Position numbers and translations under genes: made by a program
The notes under the pieces: model-generated
The model's input: only the letters and a program-made list of their open reading frames with translations
What the model was told of the DNA's origin: nothing
Database searches by the model: none
In this document: in pieces, positions 56,232-64,000 of the stretch
Numbering within the stretch: position 1 is the stretch's first letter
How the letters are laid out: each line of letters opens with the position of its first letter
Assembly (NCBI GenBank): GCA_002633025.1
Contig: NMRB01001073.1
Coordinates: forward strand, 156,964-220,963
Direction of reading: 5' to 3'
From: Notospermus geniculatus
Lineage: Eukaryota > Nemertea > Pilidiophora > Heteronemertea > Lineidae
Length of the DNA: 64,000 nt

Positions 56232-57450
56232 AAGGCCTGTGTACACGATCATACATCTGTTGAAAACAAATGTTTTTTGGACAAATGTTTGGTTGTGTAG
56301 GCTGTTTTCCCAACAAACTTGACAAACAACCAAGATGTATGATGATGTTCAAATTTTTAAGGCCCGGTTACACGATCATACATTTGTTCAAAACATCATC
56401 ATACATCTGTATGATGATGTTCATGGACAAATGTATGATCGTGTGGGCTGTTTTTCCAACTTGAACATGTTTGATGATGTTCAGATTTTCAGCTGCATGT
56501 TTCATCTTGCCAACAAATGCACAACATCCCCAAAAAATTGTATGATGATGTTAAAGACCCGTCTACACGATCATACATTTGTTCAAAACATCCTCATATA
56601 TTTGTATGATGATGTTCATGGACAGATATTTGATTGTGTAGGCTGTTTTCCAACAAACTTGAACAGCAACCAACATGTATGATGATGTTCAAATTTGTAT
56701 GATGATGTTCATGGACAAATGTATGATCGTGTGGACTGTTTTCCCAACAAACCTGAACATGTATGATGATGTTCAAATTTTTAGATGCATGTTTCATCTT
56801 GCCAATGCAAAAACATCCCAAAAAAATGGGTGATTATGTTCAGGGACAAAATGTATGATCGTGTGGACGGTTTTCCCAACAAACTTGAACAGCATCCAAC
56901 ATTATCCTTTCTCCATCATACTTCATCATACAATGTCCATGAATGTTGGACTGTAGATCGAAATCCGCAACAAACTTGAACATCATCATACAAGATTACG
57001 ATGCTGCTTTGAACAATGTATGATGATGTTCAAAATTTTAGCTGCATTGTCACAAGACAGAAATCGACAAACAAGCTTGGACATTATCATATAAATGTAT
57101 GATGATGTTTTGAACAAATGTATGATCGTGTAGACGGGCCTTAAGATCGTGTGGACGGTTTTCCCAACAAACTTGAGCAGCATCCAACATTATCCTTTCT
57201 CCATCATACTTCATCATACAAATGTCCATGAATGTTGGACTGTAGATCGAAATCCACAACAAACTTGAACATCATCATACAAGTTTATGATGTTGTTTTG
57301 AACAATGTATGATGACATAATGATGATGTTCAAAATTTTAGCTGCATTGTGTAGACGGAAATCCACAACAAGCTGTATGACATCATCATACATCATCAGA
57401 CAAATGTATGATGATGTTTTGAACAAATGTATGATCGTGTAGACAGGCCT
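56232..57450. mobile_element. Nested fold-back repeats, ATGTATGATCGTGT family
   Basis: Outer ends AAGGCCTGTGTACACGATCA and complement; inside are many copies, in both orientations, of TGTATGATGATGTTC, ACAAATGTATGATCGTGT and TTTTCCCAACAAACTTGA. Two inner complete-looking units share AAGNCCCGTCTACACG ends. Non-coding. Confidence 0.75.
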
Positions 57451-57699
57451 TTACTTTCTCTTAGTTCAGCTGTTTCCTTATTTTTCGTACTTCGGAAGTG
57501 AACAGTCCTGTATTATGCGTCCAGCCATACCACAGTGTGCGCATGATTGGGTTTCTTGGACCAGTTGCTGCTCGTATGTAATCTGACCATGGGTTCGATT
57601 TCCCTTTTTCTGTGGGCATTTTTGATCACATGTCATGTTGGTCACTTTGACAATGAAAGCACCTTTTCACCTTGCCTGATTTCTTCTGCATTGTACACA

Positions 57700-58623
57700 T
57701 GTACAGTCATTGACATACGTTTATCTACACCTACTACCTTGAATATTTCAAATACTACTGGGCCAATTTTAACACGGTTTGTACCACATGAAAGTATATA
57801 ACCTTGGTCATATTTCTACATCAAAATTTTGGAAATTTGGAAATATCACAATTATGTAATAGCTCATTAGAAAAACCCCTAAAAATCAACATTTTTATTA
57901 TGGATTGTTTTTTACTTTTTTTGCTGCTTTGATAGAATGGAACTCTCTAAGGATTTTGGGCTTTGTTTCATCAACATATCTCAAGTGGTTGCTGAGATAT
58001 TTGAGATTATCAAAATTTTGATAGCTTGAGATTTTCGTGTTTTTCAGGAAATTTTGATGTCATTAGTTAAAGCTAACCTCAGAATATGGGCTTACAAAAT
58101 TTTGGAACTTTTTGCTTTAACTGGGCCGAGATATTCATATTTTCAGAATATCAAAATGTTGATATGCTAAACGCTTTAACTTAAGGCAGCTGTAGCTTAC
58201 AACCAGTTTACGCTGAAAGTTCCAAAACTTCATTCTCCTACGTTTCTAGGTGAGCTCTGTCTACTAATATCCAATTTTTTTGAAAAATTGGAAATTCTCA
58301 AAATATCGAAATTTTGATAATCTCAAGCAACCCCTCAAGATATTTTGACGAAGCAAAGCTCAAAATCCTTAGAAACTTCCACTCTATCAACAGTGTAACA
58401 AAAGTCACCAAAAAATTCCATAATAAAAAAATGTTGATTTTTAGGGGTTTTTCTAATGTCGTATTACATAATTATGACATTTCCAAATTTCCAAAAGTTT
58501 GATGCAGAAATATGACCAGGGTTATATACTTTCATGTGGTACAAACCGTGTTAAAATTGGCCCAGTAGTATTTGAAATATTCAAGGTAGTAGGTGTAGAT
58601 AAACTAATGTCAATGACTGTACA
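57700..58623. mobile_element. Large fold-back element, ~0.92 kb
   Basis: TGTACAGTCATTGACAT and its near complement bound it; arms of about 400 bp pair through GTTTATCTACACCTACTACC, TACTACTGGGCCAATTTTAA and CCCCTAAAAATCAACATTTT. No coding frame. Confidence 0.85.
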
Positions 58624-59205
58624 TTGGGTGTGTTGCTTCTTTGCAGTATAAGCAAACAGTTTTGTTATTGCCACAGAAAATTCTCACTGTGTATTTACCC
58701 AATTGTGTTTGAATTGGTGTCGATTTTTTAACTTTTATCATTCTGCAGTACCTGTCTCAATCTCTGTCCCTCGAACCATTCCTCTTCTCATACTTCCATT
58801 CACGACTTCACCAAAACATGTTAGTGTTGAAGCCAGAAATTGGTCTGAGATTTCACATGGCAAGTCGTTGATAGTCACATTGGTAACTGAATCCCCAACA
58901 CTAACCAGCTGTATCTTTTCGTCTCCTAAATTTAATCCATTTCGTTTTATTTTTTTCCTTCCCTTGCTCAGTTTTGAAGGTTATCAAACATTTACTGAGA
59001 GTTATCTGAATAGGCCTTAAACTTGATTCACTCACTTGCTCACATAAAGCTCTAAAAATGTTGAGTTTTGGTAATCCACGCAGTGAGAAACACCAGGGTA
59101 AGATTTCTGTTTGTCCTGTCTTCATTCATTTCTGCACTTAATTTGCTTTCAGATAGTCCAAAAATCTAGATTTTGTGAGAGAACTATTTTATGCAAGTAA
59201 GCCAA
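58624..59205. other. Non-coding stretch, nothing recognised
   Basis: Short unsupported frames only. Confidence 0.4.
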
Positions 59206-59209
59206 GCGG

Positions 59210-60030
59210 CCATCTTGATTTGAGATCCAACATTATGACCACCAGGAGGCCCGCCCTCATACAACGACGGAAACCAATACCCAGGATGGGGGTGGAGACA
59301 GCGGATGATGGTGACCGCCACGCCAACCAAAGTGCCAACGGAAGTCGTGTTCAGGACAACCAGCAGTCATCCAAAACCCGCAGGATTCCGCTGGTCCTCA
59401 TTTATCACCCGGACTGCCAGACATCACTGCTATCACTCGCCGATTCCTTCCAATTCTCAATTTAAACCCGCCAATGAAGGAATGCTGCCCTGAGCCACCC
59501 CTTATTGCATTCCGGAGACCAAAAAACCTTCGTGATGTGCTGGTAAAAGCCAAGGTCCCCACCCAGGATATCCAAAGTGCCAAGCCCACCTGTGACCCCT
59601 GCTCAGGGAAAGGACCAATGAAAGAAGCGTCGGAAATGTCAACTTTGCGTCTCCTTACCCTCCCAGCCCTACATCACTAGCTCCTCCACGGGAAGGTCTC
59701 ATCAACTTCGCCTGAGGGGTCCCACAGATTGTGACAGCAAAAATGTTGTCTACTGCATCAGCTGTACCAGATGCATCACCTCCAACCAGTCGGACAGACG
59801 GACAGACCATGTGTTTCCGTAAAAGGATGAACAACCAAGTCCAATATCAGGCTAGGGAAAGAGGATGATCGTGACTGCTCAATACTCTATGCCCACTTCA
59901 AGCTGCCAGGACATTCTGTCAAGGACCTGATGTTCACCATACTGGAGACATGTCCAGATGAGACGACCCTCCTAAAACAGAGTTACGGTGGATGTGGACC
60001 CTTAAAACCATCACCCCCTCAGGTCTCAAC
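59210..60030 (+). pseudogene. Penelope-like element C-terminal region with GIY-YIG remnant
   Basis: Successive frames carry RIPLVLIYHPDC, PPLIAFRRPKNLRDVLVKAK, then CDSKNVVYCISCTRC, YAHFKLPGHSVKD, and LRWMWTLKTITPSGLN, the order of the linker and GIY-YIG nuclease of Penelope-like elements. Frameshifts separate the pieces and the GIY core is damaged. The reverse transcriptase is absent. The nuclease would have nicked the insertion target. Confidence 0.75.
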
Positions 60031-60690
60031 AGTCATATCATTTATTTATCGTTACGTCTGATGCAAAAAATGTCAGCATAAAATCAATAGCGGAAATAGG
60101 CCTATAGCCACAGAGAATAAGATCACAAAATATCATCTCTTATTGATCCAGGTTTGTAACCATTGTACAGTTCTGTTTTTTCAGTAATTTAAAGAATCCA
60201 TATTCTCTTTATGTCTGTTAAATGAAAAGAGCAATTGTTGAATACGCCAAAGGCATAATACGTCCTCCCTACACATGTGGTCAGAGGACTCCACAGAATC
60301 GGATGGATTTGTAAAGAGCGGCTTGATCCGGTCAGAGTTCTCCTTCCTGACAGCCTCTAATCAGGACATTCCCCTTGACAACACACCGAGGTTCGTCGTC
60401 ACTCCGAAAATAAGGTGATAAAATTACAGCAGGGCTGCTGTTTACATACCCCGCCATCCATCACATCAACTTGTGAGATACCCTTGTGTATGGAGTTGGA
60501 GATGCCCATCGCATCTGTGCTTACATTCACTCTCACCGCAAAGCACGTGATGCCTGCCACACTGGAGCTATCTGCTAAGCAAAAGGTCAGTCGATACCGT
60601 TTGCTCAGCAGATAGCTCGCGTGTGCGCGTATTTTCGGTGACTTTTCTGCCTCAAAGCAAAGGTTCCTGGCACTCGATCCCCTATTAAAA
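60031..60690. other. Non-coding stretch
   Basis: Follows the Penelope remnant; contains one short hairpin (GAGCTATCTGCT...AGCAGATAGCTC, about 60566-60619). Nothing else recognised. Confidence 0.4.
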
Positions 60691-60696
60691 AATAGG

Positions 60697-60955
60697 TATG
60701 GTACCTTATGGTATCCTGTGGTATCCTATGGTGCCCTATGGTATTTATGGTATATTGCTATTGCACCCATGGTATTTTATGGTACCGGTACTATGGTATT
60801 AATTTATGGTACTTATGTTTCCCTTTTATGCTACTCATGGTATGTTATGGTTCTGTGGTATTAATTTATGGTACTCTAGAATGTTATGGTGCAATGGTAT
60901 TAATTTATGGCACTGTGGTTTCCTATGGTCTATGGTATTCCTATGGTACAAGGGA
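60697..60955 (+). repeat. Array of ATGGTA-type motifs
   Basis: Dozens of irregularly spaced ATGGTA/TATGG motifs with interspersed TATTAATTTATGG. The reverse-complement motif array is at 61905-62150. Confidence 0.75.
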
Positions 60956-61040
60956 GTTATATGTTCTGATTTATTAATGAATTGATTCTTGCTTACTATA
61001 GGCACTGATCATTTCTGATGTTAGTTGCAGTTGGTCTGCA

Positions 61041-61416
61041 ATGAGGAACCCGCACACTAACGTCACAACGTGGCGCTGCGAGCGATGTGACCGAAATCTC
61101 TTTTTTCTAACGTTATTTCCATTTATTTCTGGCGTGAAAATAAACCATTTGTGTTGGTCGCATGGCAGTAAAACTTACATCATCGTGTAGCAGATGAAAT
61201 TTTCTTTTAAACTCATTACTTTTTTTCTTAAAATTAAGAGATCCGATAGCGATAAGGACAACGTCATTTGTGTCATTCTTCCTGTAGAAAAATGTACATG
61301 AATTTTTTTCATGACGCAACGTCAACACCGAAAACAACGTCAATGACGTCGTTTCGGTACAATCGCTCGCAGCGCCGACCTGTCGGGATAAACCGCAGGG
61401 CGGGTTCCTCATTATG
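61041..61416. mobile_element. Fold-back MITE with ATGAGGAACCCGC ends
   Basis: ATGAGGAACCCGC and complement bound the element, with GGCGCTGCGAGCGAT and CGAAA blocks pairing inside. Confidence 0.75.
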
Positions 61417-61578
61417 AGCGAGAATATCATACTAAAAGTTTTTTTATGGTAAAACCAAATACCTGACAAAACAGAAAACATACAGTCTCTTCACAGTCAA
61501 AACATTTGTCTTGACAAACTTTACGTTTTTCAAGCATTTTACCTGGTACCGTCTGTGGTTTTACATAAATATGAAATA

Positions 61579-61910
61579 GAAATCGGGTTTCTAAGGTGAA
61601 AGACATTGCAATCGAAGCCACGGGCCCTCGCATAAGGCATCAATCGCCAGCACTAAGGGGCAGCACGCCTTAAACCACTAGGCCAAATCCCCATCTTCAA
61701 AAAAGATGGTTCAATGGCCCATGTTTAAACGAGGCGTCCAACAGTACCCTGCGAGTATTCCAAACAATCTCCGAACCCAAACAGTTTTATGTTATGCGAG
61801 GGGTCACAAATAAAGGAGATATAAGTAATAAATATGAAATCGAAATCGGGTTTCTAAGGTGAAAGACATTGCTTCCTACCAGAATCGAACCCACGGACTC
61901 TGTGGTTTTA
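61579..61910 (-). mobile_element. tRNA-derived SINE, tandem with partial second copy
   Basis: Same family as 38419-38790, with the AAATCGGGTTTCTAAGG start repeated after 263 bp (61842). The second copy stops after GAATCGAACCCACGGACT at the edge of the ATGGTA array. The first copy has lost part of its B box. Confidence 0.75.
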
Positions 61911-62150
61911 CCGTGGAATACCATACAGCAGAACACCATAGAAAGGGTATAAACCATACAATAACACAACAATATTTTACCATAAAAAGTTTACCATAGA
62001 AATTGATGAACCATAAAGTTCTTATGGTATCATATTGGTACCATAGGGAAAAGTACCATAGGCTGTTACAAAGCACCAGAGACAAATACCATAGAAAATC
62101 TATGGTAATTGTCTATAGTATTCTCCATGGTATATCCTATGGTATCGCAC
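61905..62150 (-). repeat. Array of TACCAT-type motifs (inverse of 60697-60955)
   Basis: Many TACCATAG/ACCATA units, complementary to the upstream array, giving motif arrays in inverted orientation around 60.7-62.15 kb. Confidence 0.7.
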
Positions 62151-62261
62151 ATTATTTTGATTAGGGTCGTTATAATATTCTGGAAAATGTAGGTCTGGAG
62201 AGAGTTTGCCAAAAAAGAATGTACAATACTGTGATAAACGAAAATATCTGTATTACTTTTA

Positions 62262-62520
62262 AGATGATCATCCAGGATTTGGTTCAGACGTATTTTCAGA
62301 CGGTGGTGCATCACTGGAGTCTTTTAGCATCAGACATACCACAGCAGAATGTTACGTCATTTCTCGCCTGTTCTGTAATTTGTTGTCAGCTGAAATGTAC
62401 AACCTTTGTTGTCCTACCGAAAGATTTCGAGTCTGTTTGTCAGATGAGCAGAAGAAGAGGAACTTTTGTGGAGAAGAAAGAGGCACTTCAACTTAAAGGT
62501 GCCCGGATGTGTCAGAAAAA
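62262..62520 (+). other. Unassigned exon-like frame
   Basis: A plus-strand frame (MIIQDLVQTYFQTVVHHWSL...) runs from an AAG preceding ATG to a CAGAAAAAG/GTAATT donor-like site. No motif recognised. Confidence 0.25.
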
Positions 62521-62634
62521 GGTAATTTTGTATACCACCCAGCGCGAGTTGTTTACAACACATAACTCTTGAAAGGCTGAGAAAGACTGAAAGACAGAGA
62601 AGACTGAAAGACTGAGAAGGACAGAAAGACTGAA

Positions 62635-62745
62635 AAAGTCTTTTCTAGAGTTTCAGATTGTAAAGTTTCAGCCTGAAGAAGACCCCGGTTGGGGTCGAAA
62701 ATTTGCAAATCTTCTGGAAATTGACTTTATATACATTATCATTAA
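62635..62745 (+). mobile_element. Penelope-like terminal repeat with hammerhead-like core
   Basis: TTTTCTAGAGTTTCAGATTG and the stem GACCCC-GGTT-GGGGTC match the palindrome at 49519-50359. CTGAAGA (62673-62679), one extra A, the stem and GAAA (62697-62700) resemble the hammerhead core CUGANGA...GAAA, which is known from Penelope terminal repeats. Cleavage-site stems are not identified. Confidence 0.6.
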
Positions 62746-62749
62746 TTAA

Positions 62750-63555
62750 CAGGTCTGGCATGAAATCAGTGAGTGCGGATGTCAATACTTCTTTTCAGTG
62801 TCTCATAATCCCCAATCCACCATACGTTTACACTGCCACAGACCACACGTTGATGAAATAGAGAGCCCTCTAGTGCCAATAGTCTACGTTACACTATTCA
62901 GAGTTACCGGAGCGTGAGCCACAGAGTTCCAGGAATTGGCTGTTGAATTTTGATTCCCCCCTCTTTTTGTTATTTCAGAGGATATAAAATCATTATTTTT
63001 CAACATATTTCAAAAGGAAGTGGTTATTTGGCAAGCAAATGCTTGCCGAATACACAGAAATTAGTCTTAAATGGCAAGCAAACATTAGTGAATATGAATG
63101 ACCACCGATCAGTATGGACCAATGAAAATTAAGGCCTAATTAGACCCCATTAATTATGCAAACAGTAGACGAAGATGGAGTCCTCCGACTCGCCTTCGCC
63201 GCCGTCGCAAAAAGGCACCGAAAAGTTGTGATTGGGAGCAGGCTATGCCTCGAACATAGATTAAGACGGCGTTAAAGGTATCGAACTGTTTATCTGCACA
63301 ACTAACTGCTGTGTATGCAGTAAAAGCGTAGTCTTGGACGCACGTCTTGCTCATTAATTATGCAGCGCTGAGCAGCTGGCAGGGGAGACAGCGGCGTGTG
63401 GTGGAGGGTGCCTTGCGGTAGGGAGCCACCAACAAGCGATTTTCAGAAGAAAATGTCCATTTATCGAGCCTAGTTTGCAAACAGTTCGCGACGTTTGGCT
63501 TAAACGTCGAGTTACACGCATTGCCCCGAACCAGGTAACAAATATCCTCGACACG
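62750..63555. other. Non-coding stretch, nothing recognised
   Basis: Short frames without motifs or splice support. Confidence 0.4.
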
Positions 63556-63569
63556 TCTGCAGTCAGTTG

Positions 63570-63720
63570 ATTAGCGTAGTGCCTAGGATGTCGACTCATC
63601 AACCTGAAGGTTGGAGGTTCGAAACGCACGTGGTCTCACTCGTGATTTTCGTTTTTTTTTCTATTTTTTCCCTTTTCTCTTGTTTTTCTTTTCCTTTTTT
63701 CTCTCAGAAAAGGCATATCA
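63570..63720 (+). mobile_element. Possible tRNA-derived SINE with T-rich tail
   Basis: A tRNA-like block (TAGTGCCTAGGATGTCGACT, a CAACCTGAAGGTTG arm and a GGTTCGAAAC B-box) is followed by about 50 nt of T/C-rich sequence. The A box is weak. Confidence 0.4.
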
Positions 63721-63905
63721 AGAAGAAACGTTATGTGTTTTCGTACAAAAATAGACCCCAACAGTCGAGGATGCCAACAAACGACTGCCGGATGGTGGCC
63801 TCATTGGCCACAGTGGGCAATGCTCATAGGTGTGGTTGCCATTGACTTGAATATTGTTGTTTGGGTCCCGTTAAGTAAGTTCCAGATAAAAATCCTCATA
63901 TTTAC

Positions 63906-64000
63906 CCCCCCCCGCCTGCTTAAAATCAGAGCCGTGCTTCTCAAAAAGTACAACATGAACATCCAGTTTTTACTCTGTGTAATTGTGCCCCCCCCCCCCC
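63906..64000. repeat. Poly-C tracts at window end
   Basis: C9 and C12-type runs; low complexity, possibly an assembly edge. Confidence 0.6.

Overview
This is eukaryotic DNA: it has spliceosomal exon/intron structure, TTAGGG-type telomeric repeats, tRNA-derived SINEs and many non-LTR, LTR, Penelope and DNA transposons. Repeat character (TAGGCCTA and TACATGTA palindromes, AGGTCA-rich tandem repeats, many fold-back MITEs) suggests a marine invertebrate, perhaps an ambulacrarian (echinoderm/hemichordate), but I cannot fix the species. I recognise no conserved single-copy host gene. The window reads as a transposon-dense accessory or subtelomeric region, opening with degenerate CCCTAA repeats.

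Layout. 0-3.5 kb: telomere-like start, a fold-back MITE and an internally deleted BEL/Pao LTR element. 3.4-7.6 kb: a broken PIF/Harbinger transposase (with a MITE inserted at a TAA target) facing a 4-exon Myb/SANT-like gene. 9-12 kb: a 5'-truncated LINE and a second copy of its 3' end. 13.3-15.2 kb: nested hairpin MITEs, including three tandem hairpins. 15.4-27.7 kb: dispersed tandem repeats, piggyBac-like, TTAA-flanked and fold-back elements, one possible signal-peptide exon. 27.93-32.68 kb: an apparently intact pogo/Jerky-type element carrying a DD35D transposase and a HIRAN-domain exon, inserted at a TA in one arm of a fold-back repeat whose other arm preserves the empty site. 33.4-46.3 kb: mirror-image repeats on both sides of a 7.5-kb TTAA-flanked Kolobok-like transposon. 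46.3-52.4 kb: a Helitron/pearl-like element with 99-bp tandem repeats, and a 0.84-kb Penelope-derived palindrome. 53-64 kb: interstitial TTAGGG repeats, a second LINE, fold-back repeats, a broken Penelope GIY-YIG region, SINEs and a Penelope terminal repeat.

Main discoveries. (1) The Kolobok-like element (35965-43472) has ~70-bp TIRs, TTAA target duplications and two convergent spliced genes, all exon phases consistent: a 786-aa transposase-like protein and a 346-aa protein that joins a CXC-type cysteine cluster to a domain resembling the cytoplasmic zinc-binding (ballast) domain of P2X7 receptors. (2) Pairwise comparison of repeat copies inside the window shows that TAGGCCTA octamers are exact 6-bp insertions at TA (four cases) and TACATGTA behaves the same way (two cases), as expected for excision footprints of TA-targeting transposons. 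(3) The pogo/Jerky element encodes a HIRAN domain, known elsewhere for binding DNA 3' ends.

Exon models come from reading splice sites and reading-frame continuity by eye; family assignments come from remembered motifs, not searches.
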